Source: [Actinobacillus] rossii (GTDB lineage Bacteria; Pseudomonadota; Gammaproteobacteria; Enterobacterales; Pasteurellaceae). From it: a DNA stretch of 64,000 nt. Shown here one piece after another: positions 51,268 through 60,739 of this stretch. The notes beneath the pieces were generated by a model that saw only the letters and a program-made list of their open reading frames with translations, had not been told where the DNA came from and made no database searches. The position numbers were made by a program, and so were the translations under genes. The stretch spans positions 1,488,001 to 1,552,000 of the forward strand of contig UFRQ01000003.1 in assembly GCA_900444965.1 (NCBI GenBank), written 5' to 3'. The stretch's first letter is position 1. Every line of letters starts with the position of its first letter.

Positions 51268-52503
51268 TCAAACTACTTCCGCTTGTCTTAAAATTGCTTG
51301 CTGTAATACTCTAATTCCTGCTTCAATATCTTCCAAGCTTGTGAATTCTAATGGATTATGGCTAATGCCTAAATGGGAAGGGACGAAAATCATACCCGTT
51401 GGGCATAATGTCGCAAGGTGCATAGCGTCATGTCCTGCACCGCTTGGCATGACTTCATAGGAATAGCCGAGATCTTGAGTGATGTTGGTCAATAATTCCA
51501 CCATTTGCGCATCCAGTTGTACAGGTTTGTCTTTTGAAATTAACTGTAATTCAATCTCTAAACCACGTTCGGCTGCAACGCGTTGGATCTGTTGCTGCAG
51601 GTCTTCAAAAACGCTATCACGAGCGTCAATATGAGTACCTCGAATATCCACTAATAATTCCGCATATCCTGGTACAACATTCATTACCCCTGGTTTTGCG
51701 GTAAGATTACCGGCAGTGGCGACCGTGGAATGTCCGGCTTTAATTGCCGCTTGTTCAAGTGCTAAGGCAAGTTCGGCTGCCCCTAAAAGGGCATCATGAC
51801 GATAATGCATCGCAGTTGCCCCTGAATGATCCGCTTGTCCTTTAATTTTCACAATACAACGAATAGGGGCAGCAATGCCTGTGACAATCCCAATGGTTTT
51901 TTGTTCATTTTCAAGGCGTGGACCTTGTTCGATATGTAGTTCAAAGAAACATTTAAATTCGTTGGCATTACGTTTAGCTTGATCCACTTTAGAAAAATCT
52001 AAGCCAATATCTTGTAATGCTTGTTGTAGTCCATTGCCTTGTTTATCTTTTAATTGGCTCAAGCCTGCTTGATTAGTGATGCCACACATAATTTTACTGC
52101 CTAAGGTGGCGTAATTAAAACGGCTGGATTCTTCACAGGTAAAAATAATGAATTCTAATGGGTAGCGTGTTTGCTGATTTTGTTCGCATAATTGCAATAA
52201 AATTTCTAATCCGGCGACTGAACCTAAGGTGCCGTCTAGCGACCCTGCGTTAATCACGGTATCAATATGGGAACCAAAGGCAACAGCAGGAAGATGATTT
52301 TCCATGCCTTGACGGCGAATAATGACATTGCCAATAGGATCGATGCGAATATCAAGATGATATTGTTGTAAAAATTGCAGTAGATAATCTCGCGCTTCAA
52401 TATCTTTAGCGGTGAAGGCGAGTCGTGTAATTTCATTTTCAACGGAACTCAATGTTGCTAAATGCTGTAAAATTTCTTTTACTCGTGCCATATTGATTGA
52501 CAT
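51268..52503 (-). CDS. Zn-dependent M20-family amidohydrolase (allantoate amidohydrolase / N-carbamoyl-L-amino acid hydrolase type)
   Basis: The 411-residue enzyme has the hydantoinase/carbamoylase features: FGSHIDTVINAGSLDGTLG (about 75-93, metal ligands and base), FTCEESSRFNYATLGSK (about 120-136), the lid-domain HIEQGPRLENEQ and the C-terminal SGAGHDAMHLA. It hydrolyses N-carbamoyl groups; allantoate or a carbamoyl/acyl amino acid are the likely substrates. No purine-catabolic or hydantoin genes lie nearby, so the substrate is open. Starting at the second Met (MARVKEIL) is possible. Confidence 0.87.
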   Translation of the reverse strand: MSINMARVKEILQHLATLSSVENEITRLAFTAKDIEARDYLLQFLQQYHLDIRIDPIGNVIIRRQGMENHLPAVAFGSHIDTVINAGSLDGTLGSVAGLEILLQLCEQNQQTRYPLEFIIFTCEESSRFNYATLGSKIMCGITNQAGLSQLKDKQGNGLQQALQDIGLDFSKVDQAKRNANEFKCFFELHIEQGPRLENEQKTIGIVTGIAAPIRCIVKIKGQADHSGATAMHYRHDALLGAAELALALEQAAIKAGHSTVATAGNLTAKPGVMNVVPGYAELLVDIRGTHIDARDSVFEDLQQQIQRVAAERGLEIELQLISKDKPVQLDAQMVELLTNITQDLGYSYEVMPSGAGHDAMHLATLCPTGMIFVPSHLGISHNPLEFTSLEDIEAGIRVLQQAILRQAEVV

Positions 52504-52659
52504 AAATCACCTCTTTTATAAATTATGACGAATATGAGATAACCGCGTAGCCTTTACTAGATCAGGATTTACTATAGCACAGATAATGCTTTTGTGAAGT
52601 TTGCATTTATTTCTTATAACTGTAATAATTTGCTCATCTTGTTTTTAGATGAAGAAATT

Positions 52660-53508
52660 ATGCAAACAGCAAATCTGACATTATCCGTAGCGGTAATTAC
52701 TTCTACCATTGGCCGGGCGCAGCTTGAACGCGCGATTTTGAGTGTGAAAGCACAAACTTATCCTTGTAAACATTATGTTTTTGTGGATGGTGAGCAATTT
52801 CGTGCAGATGCGAAAGCCATTTTGGATAAATATCCTGAGGTAACGGCGATTTATTTGCCAATGAATACCGGAGCGGATGGTTGGACAAATAGTAGTATCA
52901 ATGCAATTGCGCCTTTTTTAGTAAGAGAAGCTGCGATTTGTTATTTAGATGATGATAACTGGTATGAACCCAATCATGTTGAGCAATGTGTGAAAACCCT
53001 GAATGAATCAGGGGCAGATTATGTTTATGCATTGCGTAATTTTTACTCGCCCACTGAGCAGTTTATTAGTAAGGATACGCTAGAATCTATTGGTTTTTAT
53101 GAGAATAAACTCGATAATCCCTATAATTTTCAGATTTTGGTAAATGGGCAAACTCTGGCTCTGCATTCGATTGCGCATAAACGTCATCATATTGATACGA
53201 ATTGTTATATGATGCGCCGAGAGTTAGCCATTGGTATTTCGCGTTTCTGGTATAGTGGTATCCATAATGACACGAATGTGTTCAATGCATTAGTGCAATT
53301 TAATGTTTCTCATTGTTGTACAAAACAATTCACCGTCAATTATCTGTATGATTTAGATAAATATGATATGGGTTTTACTTTATTGGTAGAAAAGGCGTTT
53401 CCGAGTTTAAGTCGTGAAGAAGTCAGACAGCTGAATTATCAAGTAACGGCTCAAAAGCAACAGGAAAATCTTGAACGTCATGGTGGTGTTTATCCTTGGG
53501 ATAAGTAA
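52660..53508 (+). CDS. Family-2-like glycosyltransferase
   Basis: From ATG 52660 the protein has 282 residues and a GT-A fold start: SVAVITSTIGRAQLERAILS (about 8-27), QTYPCKHYVFVDG, and a DXD-type motif in CYLDDDNWYEPNHVE (about 109-123). There is no signal or membrane segment, so it is a cytosolic transferase, perhaps for LPS or another surface glycan. It is a lone gene with no other glycan genes around. An upstream in-frame start at 52594 adds a non-family stretch. Donor and acceptor are unknown. Confidence 0.8.
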   Translation: MQTANLTLSVAVITSTIGRAQLERAILSVKAQTYPCKHYVFVDGEQFRADAKAILDKYPEVTAIYLPMNTGADGWTNSSINAIAPFLVREAAICYLDDDNWYEPNHVEQCVKTLNESGADYVYALRNFYSPTEQFISKDTLESIGFYENKLDNPYNFQILVNGQTLALHSIAHKRHHIDTNCYMMRRELAIGISRFWYSGIHNDTNVFNALVQFNVSHCCTKQFTVNYLYDLDKYDMGFTLLVEKAFPSLSREEVRQLNYQVTAQKQQENLERHGGVYPWDK

Positions 53509-53529
53509 ATTGATGAGATAATTGACAAG

Positions 53530-53572
53530 AAAAGTGCGGTGAAAAATTATAGTGTTTTTTCACCGCACTTTG
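53530..53572. terminator. Inverted USS hairpin between the glycosyltransferase and UPF0210 genes
   Basis: AAAGTGCGGTGAAAAA and TTTTTTCACCGCACTTT form a stem of about 16 bp between convergent genes. On each strand a T-run lies inside the stem base rather than after it, but an A/T-rich flank follows. Confidence 0.7.
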
Positions 53573-53597
53573 TGTAGAAAAAGGTGTACTCGAAAAA

Positions 53598-54953
53598 TTA
53601 GTTTTTCATGGATTGGACTGGTGCCGGAATGCGTCCACCGCGATTGACAAAAACTTCACAGGAGCCTTCTTTCACTGGCATAATTGGGGCATAGCCGAGT
53701 AAGCCGCCAAATTCTACATTTTCGCCAACGCCTTTGCCTGTAACAGGGATAATACGCACGGCGGTGGTTTTGCTGTTGATCATGCCAATTGCCGCTTCAT
53801 CTGCAATAATACCTGAAATGGTGTGTGCGGGCGTGTCGCCTGGGACGGCAATCATATCTAATCCTACAGAGCAAACTGCGGTCATCGCTTCTAGTTTATC
53901 CAAAGTAAGAATACCGCTTTCTGCAGCGGCAATCATTCCTTCATCTTCAGAAACAGGAATAAATGCACCACTTAATCCGCCTACGGAGCTTGACGCCATC
54001 ATGCCGCCTTTTTTCACGGCGTCATTCAGCAACGCAAGGGCAGCAGTTGTACCGTGTGTACCACAAACGGTTAAGCCCATCGCTTCCAAAATACGCGCTA
54101 CCGAGTCGCCCACAGCTGGTGTTGGCGCAAGAGATAAATCCAAAATGCCAAAAGGGATATTGAGCATTTTCGCGGCTTCTTGCCCGATTAATTCACCCAC
54201 ACGGGTAATTTTAAAGGCGGTTTTCTTCACCACTTCCGCCACTTCGGTTAAGGTGGTGGCGTTGGAATTTTCTAAGGCTTCTTTAACTACGCCAGGCCCT
54301 GAAACGCCTACGTTGATAATAGCGTCTGCTTCGCCTGAACCGTGGAACGCACCCGCCATAAATGGATTGTCTTCCACCGCATTACAGAACACCACAATTT
54401 TGGCGCAGCCAAAGCCCTCAGGCGTGATTTCTGCAGTGTGTTTAATGGTTTCACCCGCCAGTTTTACCGCATCCATATTAATACCGGCACGAGTTGAGCC
54501 AATATTAATTGAGCTACATACGATGTCCGTAGTTTTCATCGCTTCGGGAATGGAACGAATTAGCACTTCATCAGAAGGTGACATTCCTTTTTGCACCAAT
54601 GCAGAAAAACCGCCGATAAACGAAACACCGATAGCTTTAGCTGCGCGATCAAGGGTTTGTGCAATAGAAACGTAAGAATCTGCTTTGGTTGCTGCTGCAA
54701 TTTGCGCAATTGGTGTAACAGAAATACGTTGGTTAACGATAGGGACACCATATTTTGCGGAAAGAATTTTGGCGGTTTCCACTAAATCTTTGCCAATGGT
54801 GGTAATTTTATTGAAGATATTTTGGTTTAACTGATCAATATCGCTGCTGATACAATCATGTAAATCAATACCAATGGTAATGGTGCGCACATCAAAATTT
54901 TGGTCAGACACCATCTTAATGGTTTCAAGAATTTCCGTTGATTGAATACTCAT
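53598..54953 (-). CDS. UPF0210 (DUF711) family protein
   Basis: The 451-residue soluble protein is rich in small-residue loops: [18 protein letters not shown] (about 148-165), [32 protein letters not shown] and [19 protein letters not shown]. These match the UPF0210 family, which is structurally related to PFL-like/phosphoglycerate-type enzymes as far as I recall but has no agreed function. It is the second gene after a UPF0237 ACT-domain gene with a 10-base gap, the usual pairing. A PurR-like operator lies upstream of the pair. Confidence 0.9.
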   Translation of the reverse strand: MSIQSTEILETIKMVSDQNFDVRTITIGIDLHDCISSDIDQLNQNIFNKITTIGKDLVETAKILSAKYGVPIVNQRISVTPIAQIAAATKADSYVSIAQTLDRAAKAIGVSFIGGFSALVQKGMSPSDEVLIRSIPEAMKTTDIVCSSINIGSTRAGINMDAVKLAGETIKHTAEITPEGFGCAKIVVFCNAVEDNPFMAGAFHGSGEADAIINVGVSGPGVVKEALENSNATTLTEVAEVVKKTAFKITRVGELIGQEAAKMLNIPFGILDLSLAPTPAVGDSVARILEAMGLTVCGTHGTTAALALLNDAVKKGGMMASSSVGGLSGAFIPVSEDEGMIAAAESGILTLDKLEAMTAVCSVGLDMIAVPGDTPAHTISGIIADEAAIGMINSKTTAVRIIPVTGKGVGENVEFGGLLGYAPIMPVKEGSCEVFVNRGGRIPAPVQSMKN

Positions 54954-54963
54954 GACTTACCCC

Positions 54964-55236
54964 TTAAATACGGTGCATTGCTTTGAAGATTTCTTCGTTT
55001 TGCAAACGAATATCAAGGGCAAGGTTTTTACTTTCTTGCTCAAAAAGTGCGGCTAATTCTGGGAAAGATTTTGGGCATTTTGCGGTGTTCACTAAGATAA
55101 TCATAGTGAAATAATCGTCCATTAATTGTTGACTGATGTTGACGATATTAATTTGATGTTCCGCTAAAATTTTTGCTACATCGTAAACAATACCCACGCG
55201 ATCTTTACCAATTACGCTAATTACTGAATTTGTCAT
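54964..55236 (-). CDS. UPF0237 ACT-domain protein
   Basis: The 90-residue protein is a single ACT domain (SVIGKDRVGIVYDVAKILAE at about 5-24, then NIVNISQQLMDDYFTMIILV), the fold that senses amino acids or other small ligands. It is encoded just before UPF0210 in many bacteria and probably regulates that partner. It starts at ATG 55236 in an AT-rich gap of 310 bases before pyk. Confidence 0.92.
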   Translation of the reverse strand: MTNSVISVIGKDRVGIVYDVAKILAEHQINIVNISQQLMDDYFTMIILVNTAKCPKSFPELAALFEQESKNLALDIRLQNEEIFKAMHRI

Positions 55237-55302
55237 AGATTTTTCCTTTGAGATTCAAAATAAATAATACGGTGGAGTATAGCATTTTTTGTATTATTCG
55301 AG

Positions 55303-55318
55303 TAGCAAACGTTTTCCT
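55303..55318. promoter_or_regulatory. PurR-like operator upstream of the UPF0237-UPF0210 operon
   Basis: TAGCAAACGTTTTCCT matches the E. coli PurR consensus ACGCAAACGTTTTCNT at 13 of its 15 defined bases, with the AAACGTTT core. It lies 67 bases before the UPF0237 start and just upstream of a possible minus-strand -10 (TATACT, near 55277-55282). It could also act on pyk, but it is about 145 bases from that gene's promoter. Confidence 0.6.
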
Positions 55319-55451
55319 AAAGTGCGGTCAGAAAAACAGTATTTTGAACATTGATGTAATATTCATGCAATAAAAGAGCAATAACCCTATTACCAGAAAT
55401 AAAGTGGGGGTATTTGGGTTATTTTTATCTCGATTTTAACTCGATTTACGC

Positions 55452-55457
55452 GTATAA
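55452..55457 (+). promoter_or_regulatory. pyk promoter -10
   Basis: A consensus TATAAT follows CGCG and precedes ACGCC, with a TTTAAC/TCGATT-like -35 about 17 bases upstream. Initiation would give a leader of about 80 bases. The remaining gap to UPF0237 holds the PurR-like box and one USS (55319-55328). Confidence 0.6.
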
Positions 55458-55546
55458 TACGCCCCAGTTTTTTTCTGGTGATGAGGTTTTATTTAAATCG
55501 CTAGATGAACACGATTAAATATCAAACAATTATGACGGAGTAATCA

Positions 55547-56983
55547 ATGTCTAGAAGACTAAGAAGAACGAAAATCGTATGTACGATGGGTCCTGCTACA
55601 GATAAAGGTAACAATCTAGAGAAAATCATCGCGGCAGGGGCAAACGTAGTACGTATGAACTTCTCGCACGGTTCACCAGAAGACCATATCGAACGTGCCA
55701 ATAAAGTACGTGAAATTGCGAAAAAATTAGGTAAACACGTCGCAATCTTAGGTGACTTACAAGGTCCTAAAATTCGTGTTTCTACTTTTAAAGAAGGCAA
55801 AATTTTCTTAAGCGTAGGCGATAAATTTGTACTAGATGCAGAATTACCAAAAGGCGAAGGTGGTCAAGAATCTGTTGGTTTAGACTATAAAACATTACCA
55901 CAAGATGTTGTTCCAGGTGATATTTTATTATTAGATGATGGTCGCGTGCAGTTAAAAGTATTAGCAACAGAAGGCGCGAAAGTATTTACTGAAGTTACCG
56001 TTGGTGGTCCTTTATCAAATAATAAAGGTATCAACAAATTAGGCGGTGGTTTATCAGCAGATGCATTAACTGAAAAAGATAAAGCCGATATTATCACCGC
56101 AGCGCGTATTGGTGTTGACTATTTAGCGGTATCATTCCCTCGTTCAAGCGCGGACTTAAACTATGCGCGTGAATTAGCAAAAGCAGCAGGCTTAAATGCG
56201 CAAATCGTTGCAAAAGTTGAACGTGCTGAAACTGTAGCAACAGATGAAGCAATGGATGACATTATCAATGCTGCAGATGTAATCATGGTTGCTCGTGGTG
56301 ACTTAGGTGTTGAGATCGGTGATCCAGAATTAGTTGGTGTTCAGAAAAAATTAATTCGTCGTTCACGTCGATTAAATCGTGTTGTTATTACTGCGACTCA
56401 AATGATGGAATCAATGATTAGCAACCCAATGCCAACGCGTGCAGAAGTTATGGACGTTGCGAATGCCGTATTAGATGGTACAGATGCCGTAATGCTTTCA
56501 GCAGAAACTGCAGCGGGTCAATACCCGGCTGAGACTGTAGCGGCAATGGCAAAAGTGGCACTTGGTGCAGAAAAAATGCCAAGTATCAACGTGTCTAAAC
56601 ACCGTATGGATGTTGAATTTACTACAATTGAAGAATCTGTAGCAATGTCTGCAATGTATGCAGCAAACCATATGAAAGGTGTAGCGGCTATTATTGCGTT
56701 AACACATAGCGGTCGTACTGCACGTTTAATGTCTCGTATTAGTTCTGGTTTGCCAATTTTTGCATTATCTCGTAACGAAGGCACATTGAATCTTTGTGCA
56801 TTGTATCGTGGTGTAACACCGGTTGCATTCGATAATTCAGATGCAGAATCAACAGAAAAAGCAGAAGCAGCTATTCAAATGTTGAAAGATAAAGGTTATT
56901 TAATGTCAGGTGATTTAGTGTTATTAACACACGGTGATAGCCGTACAGGCACAAATACTTGCCGCACTTTAGTGGTTGAATAA
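55547..56983 (+). CDS. pyk: Pyruvate kinase
   Basis: The 478-residue enzyme is of the PykA (type II) length. It has [20 protein letters not shown] at the N terminus, [11 protein letters not shown] (about 65-75), the K+/Mg site [11 protein letters not shown] (about 222-232), [23 protein letters not shown], and [14 protein letters not shown]. It makes pyruvate and ATP from phosphoenolpyruvate. It is a single-gene unit with GGAG before the ATG and a strong terminator after it. Confidence 0.98.
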   Translation: MSRRLRRTKIVCTMGPATDKGNNLEKIIAAGANVVRMNFSHGSPEDHIERANKVREIAKKLGKHVAILGDLQGPKIRVSTFKEGKIFLSVGDKFVLDAELPKGEGGQESVGLDYKTLPQDVVPGDILLLDDGRVQLKVLATEGAKVFTEVTVGGPLSNNKGINKLGGGLSADALTEKDKADIITAARIGVDYLAVSFPRSSADLNYARELAKAAGLNAQIVAKVERAETVATDEAMDDIINAADVIMVARGDLGVEIGDPELVGVQKKLIRRSRRLNRVVITATQMMESMISNPMPTRAEVMDVANAVLDGTDAVMLSAETAAGQYPAETVAAMAKVALGAEKMPSINVSKHRMDVEFTTIEESVAMSAMYAANHMKGVAAIIALTHSGRTARLMSRISSGLPIFALSRNEGTLNLCALYRGVTPVAFDNSDAESTEKAEAAIQMLKDKGYLMSGDLVLLTHGDSRTGTNTCRTLVVE

Positions 56984-57001
56984 TCAAACGGGTAGGTAAG
57001 C

Positions 57002-57032
57002 AAAAGGCGAGTATAGAACTCGCCTTTTTTTA
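57002..57032. terminator. Bidirectional terminator between pyk and sapF
   Basis: AAAAGGCGAGT and ACTCGCCTTTT form an 11-bp stem, followed by T7. It ends 4 bases before the sapF stop codon. Confidence 0.95.
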
Positions 57033-57035
57033 TGT

Positions 57036-57842
57036 TTAAAATTGTTGTGATTGCCAAGATGAATCATTGAGCAGTTTACCGAAATAACCTTCAACTAATC
57101 GTTGAGTTACTTCCGTTTGAGGTGTGGTAAATAATAAACGCGTGTTTCCATATTCAATCATTTGACCATTTTCCATAACAAGCACTTCATCAGCAATGTG
57201 CTTTATCAATCCCATATGCTGTCCCACATAGATATAAGCTAGCCCTCGTCTTTCTTGGATATCCAACATTAGGTTTGTAAGCTGAGTTTTCACTGATGCA
57301 TCCAAAGAACTTAACGCGTCATCAGCAATGATAATATCCGGTTGTAAAATAAGTGCATGGGCTAACGCAACGCGTTGTTTTTGACTGGCTGACATCGTAT
57401 TGATTTTAATATGTGCATGTTCAGGATAAAGCCCTACCAGTTGTAAGGTATCAAATATCTGTTCATTACGTTCATCTTCGTTTAATGCAGTAGAGAGACG
57501 TAATGGGGTGTCAAGAATTTGTCCTACATTTAAGTGAGGATTGAAAGCAGAATGTACATCTTGAAATAACATTCTAATCCGTTTAGTTCGGAAAGCATAA
57601 TCACCATAAGTCAATTCTGTTCCATTAAGGGTGATTTTTCCCGATGTTGGTTTTGATAGTCCGACAATCATTTTAGCCAGTGTCGATTTGCCCGAACCAT
57701 TATTGCCAATAATGGCAAGGGTTGTACGAGGCTCAAGAGTAAAGCTAATATCTTGTACCGCATAGAACATATCATTACTCAAGATACTACCTGAATTTGG
57801 AAAGCGTTTACATAGATTTTCAACGTGTAAAAGTGCGGTCAT
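57036..57842 (-). CDS. sapF: Peptide/haem ABC transporter ATPase SapF
   Basis: The 268-residue ABC ATPase has Walker [10 protein letters not shown] (about 46-54), an LS-type signature in [16 protein letters not shown] (the usual SGGQ is MSASQ, as in other SapF proteins) and Walker [14 protein letters not shown]. It pairs with SapD to drive SapBC. Its start codon forms part of a USS (ATGACCGCACTT). It ends the operon; there is no further gene before the terminator. Confidence 0.95.
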   Translation of the reverse strand: MTALLHVENLCKRFPNSGSILSNDMFYAVQDISFTLEPRTTLAIIGNNGSGKSTLAKMIVGLSKPTSGKITLNGTELTYGDYAFRTKRIRMLFQDVHSAFNPHLNVGQILDTPLRLSTALNEDERNEQIFDTLQLVGLYPEHAHIKINTMSASQKQRVALAHALILQPDIIIADDALSSLDASVKTQLTNLMLDIQERRGLAYIYVGQHMGLIKHIADEVLVMENGQMIEYGNTRLLFTTPQTEVTQRLVEGYFGKLLNDSSWQSQQF

Positions 57843-57844
57843 TT

Positions 57845-58888
57845 TTATTCAGTTTCCGTAAGTGTTAAGGGACTCAAAATCGGCTCTTTTATTGGTGTAT
57901 TTTCACGTAAATTAAGCGGATAGTGACACGCAAACTCGTGTTGTTTTATACGACGAAATGCGGGTTTATTGACACATTTTTTCTGTGCAAAAGGACAACG
58001 TGGTCCTAATCGACATCCCATCGGCATATTTTCTAATAAAGGTACGGTACCACGTAATGTGTTTAAACGGCTCTTTAGTGGTAAAGGTTGACTAAAATCA
58101 GGAATCGAATGCAGCAAAGCAGATGTATAAGGATGAAGGGGTGTACTTAAAATACTTTCTTTAGGACCTGTTTCCGCATTTTGTCCACAATAAAGCACAG
58201 AAAAGGAGTCACACCATTCACTGATACTAACAATATCGTTACTTGCAAGCAAAATTGTTGTGTTATTGTTTTTATTCATACTTGCTAATAAGCGGAATAT
58301 TTGTTGTTGCGTATTGGCTTCCAACGAATTTGTAGGTTCATCAGCGATTAATAAACGTGGCTGATTGGCGACAGCCATGGCAATCATAACCTTTTGCCCT
58401 TCACCTTCTGTTATTTCGTTAGGATAACTATGCATAATACTTTTATGATCTTTAATTCCTACCCGGTGCAACAATTCGATAGCGCGACGTTTTTTCCAAC
58501 CAAACCATTGCCACCATTTTCCTTTAAATGTCCAAGAGGGGATATGTTGAATAATTTGTTTACCAATAACTTTACTTGGATCAAAGTAAGATAAAGGATC
58601 TTGGTAAATCATTGAAATTTCACGCCCAACTAATCTGCGACGTTTATTAGGACTAATATTTAGTAATTCAATATCATTGAAACGAAAACGTTCAGCCGTA
58701 ATAATCCAGCTATCTTTAAATGCATTGCAAATGACTTTAGCAATTAAACTTTTTCCTGAACCCGATTCACCGACTAATCCACAAACTTCACCTTCATTGA
58801 GAGTCAGTGTGACATTATCGACAATACGGATACGTCCAGTAGGCGTTTTGACATCAATACAAAGATTACGAATATCTAATAAAGCCAT
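57845..58888 (-). CDS. sapD: Peptide/haem ABC transporter ATPase SapD
   Basis: The 347-residue ATPase of the oligopeptide (Dpp/Opp) type has Walker [13 protein letters not shown] (about 39-50), a signature region [17 protein letters not shown] and Walker [14 protein letters not shown]. The Cys cluster [20 protein letters not shown] near the C terminus is typical of dipeptide-type ATPases. SapD is also linked to potassium uptake via Trk in enterobacteria. It is 8 bases after sapC and 2 before sapF. Confidence 0.95.
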   Translation of the reverse strand: MALLDIRNLCIDVKTPTGRIRIVDNVTLTLNEGEVCGLVGESGSGKSLIAKVICNAFKDSWIITAERFRFNDIELLNISPNKRRRLVGREISMIYQDPLSYFDPSKVIGKQIIQHIPSWTFKGKWWQWFGWKKRRAIELLHRVGIKDHKSIMHSYPNEITEGEGQKVMIAMAVANQPRLLIADEPTNSLEANTQQQIFRLLASMNKNNNTTILLASNDIVSISEWCDSFSVLYCGQNAETGPKESILSTPLHPYTSALLHSIPDFSQPLPLKSRLNTLRGTVPLLENMPMGCRLGPRCPFAQKKCVNKPAFRRIKQHEFACHYPLNLRENTPIKEPILSPLTLTETE

Positions 58889-58896
58889 AAATTCAC

Positions 58897-59784
58897 CTAT
58901 TCATAATATTTGTCAATTGCTCTGCTAAGTCCATTACCAAAGACGATTACAATAAGTAATGTCCCTGTAATGGCTAAGCCAGGTAATACAACAGTCCAAG
59001 GCGCAAGATAAATAAGTTCAAGGCTATCTCGAATCATCGCGCCCCATTCCGGAGTTGGTCGTTGTGCACCAAGTGAAATAAAGCTTAACGCACTAATTTC
59101 TAATATTGCCACAGTAAAAGCCCGTGTAACTTCTTTGATATAAAGTGTCGTGATATTCGGCAAAATAGTTTCTTTAAGCAATGTTAAATTAGATGCGCCA
59201 TCTAAACGTTGGATCAGTACGTAATCTTTATGCCATTCTTTTTGAATCGCTTGGTAAATTTCGTGAATAAAATGTGGCAATAAGGCAAGCAAAATTGCCA
59301 GCATAGCATTTGGCAAACTCGGTTCCATTAAAGTCGCAATAACAATTGAAATTAATAGAATAGGAATGGCTAGAAATGCATCAAAGAAATGCCCTAAAAT
59401 TTGAGATTTAATGCCCTTAGTCATACCGGCGATAATACCCAGCAATCCACCAATCACTGATGTAAAAACAACAATAATGATTGCGGCACCAAAAGTATAA
59501 GTAGCACCATTAATAATTCGACTAAATAGATCACGTCCGAGATCGTCTGTGCCAAAGAAGTAGGCCACTTCGCCTTTTTCATTCCAAGACGGCGGCATTA
59601 ATTCTTTACCAATAAAAATCATATCGCTGCTATAAGGCGCAATGAATGAGCTAAATAGTGCGGTCAAAATTAGCAAGATTATGGCGTAAAAACTGAAAAA
59701 CGCGATACGATCTCGACGAAATATTTGCCAGATTTGGAAAAACGCATTAGTATCACGGAATTCTTGAGGATCTTTATCGAGCAT
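58897..59784 (-). CDS. sapC: Peptide/haem ABC transporter permease SapC
   Basis: From ATG 59784 the protein has 295 residues with six hydrophobic segments and a DppC-like layout ([20 protein letters not shown] near 77-96, and the [20 protein letters not shown] segment). The ATG is preceded by AAAGG and overlaps the sapB end by 11 bases; the TTG at 59802 is a poorer choice. It forms the inner-membrane pore with SapB. Confidence 0.94.
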   Translation of the reverse strand: MLDKDPQEFRDTNAFFQIWQIFRRDRIAFFSFYAIILLILTALFSSFIAPYSSDMIFIGKELMPPSWNEKGEVAYFFGTDDLGRDLFSRIINGATYTFGAAIIIVVFTSVIGGLLGIIAGMTKGIKSQILGHFFDAFLAIPILLISIVIATLMEPSLPNAMLAILLALLPHFIHEIYQAIQKEWHKDYVLIQRLDGASNLTLLKETILPNITTLYIKEVTRAFTVAILEISALSFISLGAQRPTPEWGAMIRDSLELIYLAPWTVVLPGLAITGTLLIVIVFGNGLSRAIDKYYE

Positions 59785-60739
59785 ACCAACCTTTCTTACC
59801 AAATGGATCTAATATAAGCATAAATAGTTCGGCGAATAAATTAATAATCATAATAAATAGCCCAATAATAATGACGCCAGCTGCAATTGCATTGTAATCT
59901 TGTTGAGTAACGGCGTCGATAATCCAACGTCCAATCCCAGGCCAAGCGAAGGTGCTTTCGATAAGCATACATTGTGCCAAAATAAAGGTGATTAAACGTG
60001 GTAGTTGTGGAATAAGTAGGGGTAAAGTATTACGTAGCACATAATGATGTAAAAGACTGATTGTATTCCAACCTTTTGCAGTTGGAAGTTTTACATAATT
60101 TTGGCTCATTACCCATACTGCACGTTGTTGTACAATTTTAGTGATTTCCATGGTTGGCGCGATCATCAATACTAGGCTTGGCAATGCTAAATGTTGCAAT
60201 ACATCTTGAATGATTTTTATACGATAAGGAACATTTATAAACCAAACATCAATCACCGCGAACCCAGTTACAGGTTCAATATCATAAAGCAAGTTTACTT
60301 GTCCTACTGCTGATATTTCCCAACGGTAAACTGCGGCTAAATAAAGTAAAATTGGCGCGAACCAGAAAATAGGTAAAGATATACCTAGTGAGGATATTGC
60401 ACTAATCGCTTTTCCACAGAAATGATAACGATACAATGCACCAATAAGTCCAAATAGAATACCAAACAATAAACCAAGGAGTGTTGCAACAAAGCAGAGT
60501 TCTAGTGTCGGTGGTAACACAGTCAAAATAACAGACCATAATGATTCACCGCCGTTGTAAGTAATTCCGAGATCACCTTGCAGTAAATTCGTCATATAAC
60601 TGACATAACCAGAGTAAAAGTGCGGTCCAGCAAACACTTGATTTGCGGGATCACGCATAAAAATTGCAAAACTCACGATACTTAGCAGAAATAAGCTAAT
60701 AACAATAAGCAGCGTGCGACGAAATAACTTAAATAGCAT
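59774..60739 (-). CDS. sapB: Peptide/haem ABC transporter permease SapB
   Basis: The 321-residue DppB-like permease has about six membrane segments and begins with a hydrophobic helix after RRTLLIVIS. The segment containing GDLGITYNGGESLWSVIL is characteristic of the family. Its ATG overlaps the sapA stop by one base (TAATG). A USS lies near 60617. Confidence 0.95.
   Translation of the reverse strand: MLFKLFRRTLLIVISLFLLSIVSFAIFMRDPANQVFAGPHFYSGYVSYMTNLLQGDLGITYNGGESLWSVILTVLPPTLELCFVATLLGLLFGILFGLIGALYRYHFCGKAISAISSLGISLPIFWFAPILLYLAAVYRWEISAVGQVNLLYDIEPVTGFAVIDVWFINVPYRIKIIQDVLQHLALPSLVLMIAPTMEITKIVQQRAVWVMSQNYVKLPTAKGWNTISLLHHYVLRNTLPLLIPQLPRLITFILAQCMLIESTFAWPGIGRWIIDAVTQQDYNAIAAGVIIIGLFIMIINLFAELFMLILDPFGKKGWYAR

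Noticed and set aside
53734..54675. Long open frame on the plus strand opposite the UPF0210 gene
   Set aside because: It is a 313-codon antisense shadow of UPF0210 with no family features and no start signals; the minus-strand protein is a clear family member.
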